A DNA stretch of 28,807 bases from Nemertoderma westbladi. Lineage: Eukaryota; Xenacoelomorpha; Nemertodermatida; Nemertodermatidae. The notes below the pieces were generated by a model, which was not told the DNA's origin, searched no databases, and saw only the letters and a list, made by a program, of their open reading frames with translations. The stretch lies in the NCBI GenBank assembly GCA_032718475.1, contig JAUCBJ010002622.1:1-28807 (forward strand), read 5' to 3'. The position numbers and the translations under genes were made by a program. Below, in pieces: positions 1 to 9,500 of this stretch (its first letter is position 1; every line of letters starts with the position of its first letter).

Positions 1-690
1 GGAGCGCTTTCAGTGAAGTGTTACGTATAGGACACTAAAACAAATAATTCTAATTTACCTAAGTTACTTAATACTACAAATTACGTACAATTCGGGTGAG
101 ATTACAATCTCTAAATAAATGCAAAAATTTACAAAAACGCAAATACGAATTTTTAGGGTAATTTTACAAGAAGTCTACAAACCAGCCTAACAAAGGGTTA
201 GAAAACTGATTATTACAGCGGACAGGGTACTACGGTATTTGAAATAATAAGTAGTAGTAAATACACTGCGTTGTCTAGATAGGAAAATACCACCGCCTGA
301 CGACCTATAGCCGTATCGCTATAGGTTCTACGTTATGTATCACGGAGTGTTCCTACCTAGAAGTTAATAGAGCTAATCGAATGTGCCTATCAACCACTTT
401 ACAACACAAATATAATGCCTACAATAATTACTTCGGAAAGTACCGTACACTAAACCCTAAATTAGGTACGAGTACTTGTATAACAGATAATCAGTAATTA
501 AATATACTTGAACAGCTAAAAGAACCACGGCATCTGCTGGAGTGACCGATGCACAAAATCACCAGTCTTTACCTACGCCGAGCAGCCCGTGTAGTACCGG
601 GGTTAATTTAACTATAACGGTATGTATAACAAACACAATTACTGTAGGAATAAACTTGGGGAATGAATGTTGCGGATAATCGCATAAACT
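1..690. other. AT-rich sequence, no gene seen
   Basis: No convincing reading frame, RNA gene or repeat was recognised here. Because the first receptor exon at 6346 begins with a splice acceptor and reads rightwards, this stretch is probably intronic or 5' flanking DNA of that gene. That is inference from position only. Confidence 0.4.
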
Positions 691-1265
691 CTGAATAATA
701 AATATTACGCTACGCGTACAAACTACTCAAACAAAATACAGACCGAACACTGACAGACTACTATCAAGTCTAAACAAACTACGGTATATGCAGACTCCGA
801 AATGATTAGGGAGTATGCGCTCTAACCCAGTAGTGCGACTTATTCTTTAGTTGGGGGATTACCTTACAGCGTTCGCTGCCCCTACTGCCTAATCGTACTT
901 AATCGGACAGATGATCTACACACGCGGCAATCCGTTCAGACCTAATAACAGCCAGACAACTATCCAGCCTACAAATTATTTAAATAAAATTATACGCTAC
1001 CCGTACAGACTTACACAAACAAAGTACAGACTAAACGATGGCAGACTACTCTCAAGCCTAAATAAACCACAGGACATGCAGACTCCGAAATGATTAGGGA
1101 GTATGCGCTCTAACCCAGTAGTGCGACTTATTCTTTAGTTGGGGGTTTACCCTACCGCATTGGCTGCCCCTACTTCCTAACCGTACTTAATCGGACAAGT
1201 GCTCTACACACACTGCAATTCGTTCGGACTTAACAGCAATCAGACAACAGCTCAGCCTACAAATC
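691..1265. repeat. 288-bp tandem duplication (two units)
   Basis: Two successive units of about 288 bp are seen directly. The landmark CAGACTCCGAAATGATTAGG lies at 791 and again at 1079, followed in both by the same long stretch (GAGTATGCGCTCTAACCCAG and onward). The units are about 85-90% alike by eye, with both substitutions and small indels. A partial third start (CCTACAAAT...) may follow near 1257 and 1311. The short open frame at 911-1093 lies inside the repeat and shows no coding signature. The family was not recognised. Confidence 0.75.
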
Positions 1266-1559
1266 GTCTGTACAATCTGATCAGGCTTACACGCCTTCTG
1301 TTCAATACTGGCCTACAAATAAATAAAACTTGACAGAAATAAGTAAAATCTCAATAAAAAATCAGGGCGGCCGTTCCCTGATTAAGTACTAAGACCTACC
1401 GGTATACAACTATCAAAATCGAATAATACTGCTGTACCTGTACTGCTGTAGGTACCGGTCCGGGTGGTTAGGTAGTCAGGCCTACTGACCTACAGATGTA
1501 CCGGTTGACCGGTACTTTCAACTTTATTGCTTACTGCAATAAGAAGCAATATCCTTTAA

Positions 1560-2770
1560 TGTTCGCGCTTTCAGACCTTTGGCAGTTTAACCCACCAAAT
1601 TAAGATGTCTTCTAGATATTAAATCAGTTTTTAGTCTTTGACAAGTATTTGATTCACTACACTAGTCGAAACCAATCCGTGCGCGACCATTCACCCGCTG
1701 GATATTCCCGGGAGATTGGGTTCGACGGTTTAATTTTATTGCTATGTAAGCCTAATGTATTATTCGACTGACAGTATTATATAATCTCTGACAATATTAT
1801 TCACCTTCGGGAATATTAACAGTTCCTTTAGGACGTGGCGCTTTATCTATATAAACAGAGTTATGACTTAAACTACTCACAACGATATGGCTTAATTATA
1901 ATTCACATATATGGCGCATTCTTTAGGAATTGCTTCTTTAACAGACTCACTCATACACAATGCTGCACAATACTGCACACTAATCTGCCAATCTTCACTG
2001 ATTTTAGTCACATATAAAAGGAACACAGACTGAATCATGTAGGGTCTATCAAATAACATTAGATTCACTTCAAACCACTTTAACATAAGTCACAATCGTT
2101 TATCTGTAACCCTTCTCTCTTACCTTCGGTATATCAAGAATATTGGGTTTCGGGGTTGTTTATCGTTATTCCAAATATAATTATTCATCAACCATATTAT
2201 GAAGAACTGACGGTAAATAGCAGTATAACAATATAAAGGTATGCACAATGTTACACAGTATGCAGTGTATGCAGTACTGCAGTATGCAGACATCAGTCAT
2301 CAGTATGCAGTGATTCCATGAGTCAGGTAGGTGCGTTAAAGGATATATGCCCTTTATAATTAAACCTACTAGTGTAAGACTAAAAACTAAAACACGGAGG
2401 TGCCAAAGCCGGTTCTTAGGCTCTGGACAAAAACATAACACTGAACTACTGAGTTTCTGTATATACCTCCAACACACAGATCACAAACGCTCTGATTGGT
2501 CAACATGAACAACGAGAGAACAGAGAAACAAAGAAACGTCGACGTGGCAATATCAGCTGCTAGCCGTCGTCATGGTAGCGACACTGTTTTCAAGAGTATC
2601 GAGCTTTTACGTCACGGAATTACGGATTATGTCCTCTAAAGTACAAATACAGAAGAAATAGCTTTTATGTCCGCTAAAACACCAGTACAGCAAGGACACG
2701 GCCTTTTTATGCCTGGTAAACCAACTACAGTACAGAGTACTTTACGGGAAAAATAAGGAAAAATAACCGG
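1560..2770 (-). repeat. 3' LTR of the Gag-only element (approximate ends)
   Basis: The block 1757-2150 matches 4062-4460 in order. Shared pieces include TATATAATCTCTGACAA, AATATTAACAGTTCCTTT, CAGAGTTATGACT, TGGCGCATTCTTTAGGAAT and ACTGATTTTAGTCA-type words. Weaker matches continue through a CTGATTGG box, a TTATGTCCGCTAAAAC box and an AAAATAACC end near 2770, directly beside the Gag stop. This copy carries about 150-200 bp more than the other between 2165 and 2455. The low-coordinate end is uncertain. Confidence 0.6.
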
Positions 2771-2775
2771 ACAAT

Positions 2776-3651
2776 TCAGTAAAAGCTTTTACAGCCAGGG
2801 GGGTTGCGTTGGTGCCTCGAAGCCGATGTAGATTCGTGGATGTGTGGTTTGTTGTAATAATAACCAGAATCCATGGGGCGTTGTTTATAATGCGGTTTAT
2901 ATGAATGTTTGCCAGATTTGCTGTGTTTCCCTGAATAGTTGGATTGGTTTGGTCGATGGAAACGGTTATATTTCCTTCCGCCGTAATATGCTTCTTCTGT
3001 TTCAGAGTCGGAAGAATAACTGGAAGAGTAATACTCAGCCGCAGCAAGTGCTTCCTCGGTTTTAAATTCTGTTTTGATTTTAGCAGAGTCGCGGGGAATT
3101 ATTGGTTGTTCATTAGTCGCAGGCAAGGCCTCAGTGAGGTCTTTGTGGATCTTTAAGATCTGGGACTTCATATCTTTGAATTTTATTTCAGTACAAGTGG
3201 CCAAGGCAAGTTGGTGATCACTGTGTGGAAGATTAGCAGATTCGAGTAGTTGGAAAGCTTGTACTTCTTCAGGTAATGGCATTCCATGTCTTTTGCAGTC
3301 ATTGTAATTTTTCTCGTATTTCATAAGGAAATCTCGCATAGAACAATCTGATGGCCGATAGTAACGTACAAATGTGCGGTAGGCTGTGAAGGCCTGCAGG
3401 GATTTGTCTGCCTCAAAGTATTCATCGAGTTTCTTCATGATGTTTTCAACTCCGTTGACACAGGCAACTACCTCAAATGGCATATCACTGACTGGAACTT
3501 CCGCTTTACCCTTTATTGCGTTTGCAAGTTCTGCACCCTGCTTAGCTGCGGAATCTTCCGATGTGAACTGCCACAGTTTTACTTTATTCTTCCATATTCT
3601 GTAGTCAATATCATCGTGCAGTGTTGGGGCTGGTCGGTACCGTGTCGTCAT
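2776..3651 (-). CDS. Gag-like (capsid-type) protein of an LTR retroelement
   Basis: This is an intact ORF of about 291 codons. The first ATG on the - strand is at 3651; the reading frame is open a few codons further upstream without another ATG. Residues ~10-170 have the layout of retrotransposon Gag core proteins: an early tryptophan-rich segment (DYRIWKNKVKLWQFTSE), a helical middle (IMKKLDEYFEADKSLQAF), and a motif series RPSD-MRDFLMKYEKNYNDCK followed by LPEEVQAFQLLESANLP. These are family features of Gag proteins that precede Pol in copia-like and related elements; I am not sure of the superfamily. The C-terminal third is low-complexity, acidic then rich in Tyr, Lys, His and Ser. It lacks the CCHC zinc knuckle that such proteins often have. 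The stop lies within a few bases of the 3' LTR. An intact ORF in an element with diverged LTRs is noteworthy. Confidence 0.7.
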   Translation of the reverse strand: MTTRYRPAPTLHDDIDYRIWKNKVKLWQFTSEDSAAKQGAELANAIKGKAEVPVSDMPFEVVACVNGVENIMKKLDEYFEADKSLQAFTAYRTFVRYYRPSDCSMRDFLMKYEKNYNDCKRHGMPLPEEVQAFQLLESANLPHSDHQLALATCTEIKFKDMKSQILKIHKDLTEALPATNEQPIIPRDSAKIKTEFKTEEALAAAEYYSSSYSSDSETEEAYYGGRKYNRFHRPNQSNYSGKHSKSGKHSYKPHYKQRPMDSGYYYNKPHIHESTSASRHQRNPPGCKSFY

Positions 3652-3668
3652 CGTATACCGGATCGCCA
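3651..3668 (-). other. Candidate primer binding site
   Basis: On the - strand, TGGCGATCCGGTATACGA sits just inside the presumed 5' LTR and runs into the Gag start codon. LTR-element primer sites usually begin TGG and pair with the 3' end of a tRNA; TGGCGA-type sites are common in animal elements. I could not name a matching tRNA. The tight packing against the ATG is unusual. The call is tentative. Confidence 0.3.
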
Positions 3669-3689
3669 AACGGAAGTGAACCTTTAACT

Positions 3690-4880
3690 CTCAGCACTAG
3701 CAATGTATTATAGCAGATAATTTTTAATTATGTCCCAGATTAGCCCGTACCATGTTAATATAATAAGATGATCGTATATCATATAATACGTATATCAGTA
3801 TATTGCAGTATAGTTACATAGGCAGTCAGACAGTGCTATGCTGAGGTACGGATCCTTCTACTATAACATACTACATACTCAACACCCTCAACCAGTACCG
3901 GTACAACATCAGGACAGTATCTCGCGTATAACTTCAGTCAATAGGGTCGGTTCCTAGTAGTACAGTATCTCGTATTTGATCCATACAGTAGATTATTCAC
4001 AGTATGACCCACGGTGTGGGAGACTGGATTCGGGTTCCCGAGGAAGTTATTGCGGTGTAGGCTACTTTGTATTATTCGATTGATCGCTACTATATAATCT
4101 CTGACAACTATATTTACTTTCGGGGAAATATTAACAGTTCCTTTGGGGCGTAGCGCTTTAAGTATCACTCAGAGTTATGACTGACACTAATTACAACGAG
4201 TGGCATTGAGATAACGCAAATGGCGCATTCTTTAGGCAATGAGATAACGCAAATGGCGCATTCTTTAGGAATGCTTTATTAACCTTCACACTCAATTTCT
4301 GTACCAATATTCACACTGATCCGCCGACTGTCACCGATTTTAGTCATATATATATGGAGTATTGCAATTCACATACATTGGGGTTATGAAATAGCATTCA
4401 ATTCATACAGACCACTATAAATTGAGCCACAATTGCTACTGATACACCCTTCTGCTTACCTCAGTAATTAAGAAAGTTAAGGGGGATTAAGGGGGATCGC
4501 CTGATGTTTCCAGGCGAAGTCAGAACAGCCAGAAAATCAGAATGAATGAATTCTGAGAAATTTGCCGCACTGCGTCATTTTACATAGGCTACAGAGCACA
4601 GGTAAAGGGAGATCGCGCTGATTGGCTGAAATATGTCAACAAATAACACAAGTCCTACGCACAAAGAATCAGCTGGTAGATTTCGTAATCTCAGCTCTGA
4701 GTTTGAACAGACGCGTAGTTGCATAAGTTTATAAGTCCTTTAGAGTATTTCAGCGCATTGCTCAAAATGACTTATTTTGTCCGCAAAAGCTTTTACACCC
4801 AACCCTGTACTAACCTAAGTTGTAATACTGCAAAATACTGAAAATAACCAATACACTGACTGACAAGAAAAATAACCACC
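3690..4880 (-). repeat. 5' LTR of the Gag-only element (approximate ends)
   Basis: Partner of the repeat at 1560-2770. The core 4062-4460 aligns well. Toward 4880 shared AT-rich words and an AAAATAACC terminus continue. Toward 3690 the alignment is weak. A 34-bp internal tandem duplication (ATGGCGCATTCTTTAGG repeated at about 4219 and 4253) is present only in this copy. This LTR would hold the promoter for the - strand Gag transcript. I saw no clear TATA box that both copies share. Confidence 0.55.
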
Positions 4881-5047
4881 ATACAGTAACTTAAAGTATA
4901 TTATAGCATGAAAGCAGTAGAATACAAAAACACTACATGAGACCACAACTACAGTACTAAACATACAGTATAATACAAACAATTGGCACAATCACAGAAA
5001 GAAAAAATACACATTCACCCACACATACACACAATGTACTACAAATA

Positions 5048-5586
5048 TTAGTTCATATATTTTTGTAATGCCCCTACACTTAAATGGTCAACGTCCACCG
5101 ATGTCCTTTTATTAATAGCTTTGTCCCCTAATAATCGGATATTAAGACTTTCTAAGATTTTTCTCCTACGTAACTGGGTTTGTCTATCTATGACTTCGGC
5201 TAACTCAAAACTTGGCACATGACCAGTATCCACATGGTGAGCTGCTAGATCCGATGCTTTGTACCTTTCGTGTCTTACGTCACTGTCAAGTTGCGTTAAA
5301 CGGATATCCATACTGTATTTAGTTTCACTATATATGTTAGCCCACATTCGCATGGGATCCTATATACTACGCCCCTATGATCTGTCACCGGTTTATGACC
5401 TTTTAGCAGAAAAGATGCCAACTTCCGCCTCGGTACAAAGTAAGTTTCCACCCCATAGAGAGCGCTGAGTTTTTCCAAACTTTCAGTGAGGCCCTCCTCA
5501 TATGGGAAACCAAGTCTTATGTCAATTTTGTCCTTGGGTGGTACAGGTGTAGGTTGGTCGAATTGGCACTGTCGCAGTAGATCCAT
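5048..5586 (-). pseudogene. Penelope-like element, C-terminal GIY-YIG endonuclease, frameshifted
   Basis: Two overlapping - strand frames together give the end of a Penelope-like retroelement protein. The upstream frame (5586 down to about 5325) runs FVPRRKLASFLLKGHKP, then DHRGVVYRIPCECGLTYI, which is the GIY part and the start of the YIG part of a GIY-YIG nuclease. The downstream frame resumes with SETKYSMDIRLTQ and runs on to a His-containing segment (DLAAHHVDTGH) and RRRKILESLNIRLLG. The Arg after YIG and the late Glu sit where the family has catalytic residues. The shift occurs exactly at the YIG glycine and looks like loss of one base. The reverse transcriptase half is absent, so this is a 5'-truncated copy. 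It is cut off at about 5590 by an unrelated LINE fragment. Confidence 0.8.
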
Positions 5587-5589
5587 GGC

Positions 5590-5860
5590 GATGTTCAGGA
5601 AGGATGGAGACAGGCATTAAAATCATCCAAGAAAGATAAGAATGCATGCTGATCCACTCCATCAGTAGCTTCTTGTAGCTGTGATAGAAATTGTCGACCT
5701 CCTCTACTGGGGCAACACTAGTTGGAGAGTAGCACACAATCAGAACCACCTTAGGAAACTTCTTAGCCAGTCTTCCAGAACATGATTGGTGGCAACAGAT
5801 GATGTGGCAGTTGGATTCATCAATAGAGCTGAGGCGAGGGCAAGTCGCCAACCACCCCAT
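5590..5860 (-). pseudogene. Fragment of a LINE apurinic-type endonuclease domain, frameshifted
   Basis: The - strand reads PKVVLIVCYSPTSVAPVEEV and then DNFYHS, the typical central strand-and-loop of the endonuclease/exonuclease/phosphatase domain of non-LTR retrotransposons. After a frameshift it continues as DGVDQHAFLSFLDDFNACL; the DDFNA block corresponds to the catalytic GDFNA motif with the glycine replaced. A stop follows a few codons later at the junction with the Penelope fragment. Only about 90 codons remain. The upstream part (above 5860) is too decayed to assign. Confidence 0.7.
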
Positions 5861-6345
5861 ATCTGTATCTGGATCTCATCAGTCTCCCCAGTGTGCATTC
5901 GGTGCTCTTGTACACACCTTGCGCTATGGCCAAGTTTGTCTGCATATATTGCTTTATATTGAACATATTGAAGACTACATTGAACATCTAAATAGTTATT
6001 TTCTATAAATTACTTACTATTCTTTAATTTTCTAGAAAACAATTATATTGGATTAAATACGTAATTGTTTACCAAATTGTATTGCGGCATGATAGATGGA
6101 GGTAACAAAACGAGTATATAATCTTGAATGAAAATTCTATGATTATAGCAATATATAATATATTAATTATTAGTTAACTTTACCCAACACTAAGTGCGCA
6201 GTACAAATATCGTAATAAATATAACCTCGAGTTTAAAAAACCTCAGCGAATATATTTATTTATATTTATATATTTATTAGAGTTTCTTTGAAACTAATTA
6301 TTAAGACTTTTTATTTTACTTTGTACTTTTCTTAATATATTTTAG
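5861..6345 (+). other. End of the upstream intron with splice acceptor
   Basis: AT-rich sequence without genes ends in a pyrimidine-rich tract and a TTTTAG acceptor at 6340-6345, just before the exon at 6346. The whole of 1-6345 can be the preceding intron, since no other receptor exon was recognised upstream. Confidence 0.55.
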
Positions 6346-6596
6346 TGGTTACTTCGAAGCACGTGAGCCAAAGGCGGATGAGTTTAGCTGCCGGTTTGAG
6401 TGCGACCATGGCTAATCCTGAAGTGATTCTAGGAATGGAACCTGTCAGGGCTGAGTTAGCAGAGGAAGACATGGCGTTCGTAGATGGGCCGTCATCATCT
6501 ACTGGTGGAAACAACTATGATATTGTAAAGATTAGGAAATCTCTTGACAATATAACTAACACAATGAACTCTTTCGAAAAGGATAACGAAGAGAAG
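6346..6596 (+). CDS. Nicotinic acetylcholine receptor-like subunit, exon for the M3-M4 cytoplasmic loop
   Basis: This is the penultimate coding exon of a Cys-loop ligand-gated ion channel, an acetylcholine-receptor-type subunit. It is bounded by an acceptor (tract plus TTTTAG) and a strong donor, AAG|GTATGT, at 6596/6597. It encodes about 84 residues: a polar, poorly conserved segment with PSSSTGG, followed by an amphipathic stretch, VKIRKSLDNITNTM then NSFEKDNEEK. This matches the MA helix that leads into the fourth membrane segment. The first two bases complete a codon started in an upstream exon, and the exon ends on a codon boundary, in phase with the exon at 11155. The assignment rests on the downstream exon; the loop itself is not diagnostic. 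Upstream exons (ligand-binding domain, M1-M3) are outside the window or not visible. Confidence 0.75.
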
Positions 6597-9500
6597 GTAT
6601 GTCGTTGAAATACAACGCATTTGGCACTCGCTTTACTCATATAGCGCTTCTACTCGCTTTAATCATTGTTTGCTTGAGAATCCTGCCAATTTATGTGAAG
6701 AGCTTTATTAGTTGTAGATTGATAGTTGAAATAAAGTGGTCAGAAACGATGCTTGGAAATGATTAACGACTTCAACCCCATATGTCATTTCATTGTTTAT
6801 TGATTAATACTGTAATCACCATCTTTTGTTCAATAAAACTGGTTGGTAGCAAGAGCTCTAAGCCACCACTTTCAAACATTTTTTTAGTTTTTTTTTATTG
6901 TTTACTTTATAAACTTTTTCAATACCTCTTCGTTACCAAATGATGTAACGTTAGGTGAGTTAATAAATTTTATTTGCATACTAATCCTGAATTAGGAGAA
7001 AGAGGGATAGTTCAGTTTATGGAGGGCCTGGCTTACAATCTATTGGTTGTAAGGTTAGCACCGTTAGGGTAGAATCAGCCTTACATGGGTCGATAAAATG
7101 AGGATCAGTTGAATTACTGGGAACAAAATTTGGGCTAGGAGTAGCGCCCACCCCTACCTTCGGGTGGCAGATAGGAGTAGCGCCCACCCCTACCTTCGGG
7201 TAGCAGATAGGAGTAGCGCCCACCCCTACCTTCGGGTGGCAGATAGGAGTAGCGCCCACCCCTACCTTCGGGTAGCAGATAGGAGTAGCGCCCACACCAA
7301 CCTTCGGGTAGCAGATAGGAGTAGCGCCCACCCCTACCTTCGGGTGGCAGATAGGAGTAGCGCTCACCCCTACCCTCGGGTAGCAGATAGGAGTAGCGCC
7401 CACCCCTACCCTCGGGTAGCAGATAGGAGTAGCGCCCACCCCTACCTTCGGGTAGCAGATAGGAGTAGCGCCCACCCCTACATTCGGGTAGCAGATAGGA
7501 TTAGCGCCCACCCCTACCTTCGGGTAGCAGATAGGAGTAGCGCCCACCCCTACCTTTGGGTAGCAGATAGGAGTAGCTCCCACCCCTACCTTCGGGTAGC
7601 AGATAGGAGTAGCGCACACCCCTACCTTTGGGTAGCAGATAGGAGTAGCGCCCACCCCTACCTTCGGGTAGCAGATAGGAGTAGCGCCCACCCCTACCTT
7701 CGGGTAGCAGATAGGAGTAGCGCCCACCCCTACCTTCGGGTAGCAGATAGGAGTAGCGCCCACCCCTACCTTCGGGTAGCAGATAGGAGTAGCGCCCACC
7801 CCTACCTTCGGGTAGCAGATAGGAGTAGCGCCCACCCCTACCTTTGGGTAGCAGATAGGAGTAGCGCCCACCCCTACCTTCGGGTAGCAGATAGGAGTAG
7901 CGCCCACCCCTACCTTTGGGTAGCAGATAGGAGTAGCGCCCACCCCTACCTTCGGGTAGCAGATAGGAGTAGCGCCCACCCCTACCTTTGGGTAGCAGAT
8001 AGGAGTAGCGCCCACCCCTACCTTCGGGTGGCAGATAGGAGTAGCGCCCACCCCTACCTTTGGGTAGCAGATAGGAGTAGCGCCCACCCCTACCTTCGGG
8101 TAGCAGATAGGAGTAGCGCCCACCCCTACCTTCGGGTGGCAGATAGGAGTAGCGCCCACCCCTACCTTTGGGTAGTAGATATGAGTAGCGCCCACCCCTA
8201 CCTTTGGGTAGCAGATAGGAGTAGCGCCCACCCCTACCTTCGGGTAGCAGATAGGAGTAGCGCCCACCCCTACCTTCGGGTAGCAGATAGGAGTAGCGCC
8301 CACCCCTACCTTTGGGTAGCAGATAGGAGTAGCGCCCACCCCTACCTTCGGGTAGCAGATAGGAGTAGCGCCCACCCCTACCTTTGGGTAGCAGATAGGA
8401 GTAGCGCCCACCCCTACCTTTGGGTAGCAGATAGGAGTAGCGCCCACCCCTACCTTTGGGTAGCAGATAGGAGTAGCGCCCACCCCTACCTTTGGGTAGC
8501 AGATAGGAGTAGCGCCCACCCCTACCTTTGGGTAGCAGATAGGAGTAGCTCCCACCCCTACCTTCGGGTAGCAGATAGGAGTAGCGCCCACCCCTACCTT
8601 CGGGTGGCAGATAGGAGTAGCGCCCACTCCTACCTTCGGGTAGCAGATAGGATTAGCGCCCACCCCTACCTTCGGGTAGCAGATAGGAGTAGCGCCCACC
8701 CCTACCTTTGGGTAGCAGATAGGAGTAGCGCCACCCCTACCTTCGGGTAGCAGATAGGAGTAGCGCCCACCCCTACCTTCGGGTAGCAGATAGGAGTAGT
8801 GCCCACCCCTACCTTTGGGTAGCAGATAAGAGTAGCGCCCACCCCTACCTTCGGGTGGCAGATAGGAGTAGCGCCCACCCCTACCTTTGGGTATCAGATA
8901 GGAGTACAGTAGCTCCCACCCCTACCTTCGGGTAGCAGATAAGAGTAGCGCCCACCCCTACCTTCGGGTGGCAGATAGGAGTAGCGCCCACCCGTACCCT
9001 CTGGTAGCAGATAGGAGTAGCGCCCACCCCTACCTTCGGGTAGCAGATAGGATTAGCGCCCACCCCTACCTTCGGGTAGCAGATAGGAGTAGCGCCCACC
9101 CCTACCTTTGGGTAGCAGATAGGAGTAGCGCCACCCCTACCTTCGGGTAGCAGATAGGAGTAGCGCCCACCCCTACCTTTGGGTAGCATATAGGAATAGC
9201 GCCCACCCCTGCCTTTGGGTAGCAGATAGGAGTAGCGCCCACCCCTACCTTCGGGTAGCAGTTAGGAGTAGCGTCCACCCCTACCTTCGGGTAGCAGATA
9301 GGAGTAGGGCCCACCCCTACCTTTGGGTAGCAGATAGGAATAGCGCCCACCCCTGCCTTTGGGTAGCAGATAGAAGTAGCGCCCACCCCTACCTTCGGGT
9401 AGCAGATAGGAGTAGCGCCCACACGTAACCTCGGGTAGCAGATAGGAGTAGCGCTCACCCCTATTTTTGGGTAGTAGATAGGAGTAGCGCCCACCCCTAC

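Larger units (their letters stand above)
1560..4880 (-). mobile_element. Compact LTR retroelement carrying only a Gag-like gene
   Basis: A - strand element is flanked by two direct repeats that align over long stretches (core 1757-2150 against 4062-4460). They are placed as LTRs around a single ORF. Read on the - strand the order is 5' LTR (upper coordinates), possible primer binding site, Gag-like ORF, 3' LTR. No protease, integrase, reverse transcriptase or RNase H sequence lies between the LTRs, so the element would depend on proteins supplied elsewhere. The two LTRs differ by many substitutions and indels, so the insertion is old. It lies antisense to the receptor gene, in what is probably its intron. 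The outer ends are approximate because similarity fades at the U5 side. Confidence 0.65.

Noticed and set aside
2181-2477. A 98-codon - strand ORF rich in Cys and Leu
   Set aside because: It lies inside the LTR and is made of CAGTATGCAG-type repeats; no family pattern.
5799-6008. A + strand ORF upstream of the receptor exon
   Set aside because: It overlaps the LINE endonuclease remnant on the other strand and has no splice-site support as a receptor exon.
7017-8699. A 560-residue repetitive protein on the - strand
   Set aside because: It is a by-product of a stop-free 36-bp repeat; + and other frames are equally open, and the array is inside an intron of a + strand gene.
7164-8750. A 528-residue repetitive protein on the + strand
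   Set aside because: Same cause. It lacks a donor or acceptor joining it to the receptor exons, and its frame is lost by single-base indels further on.
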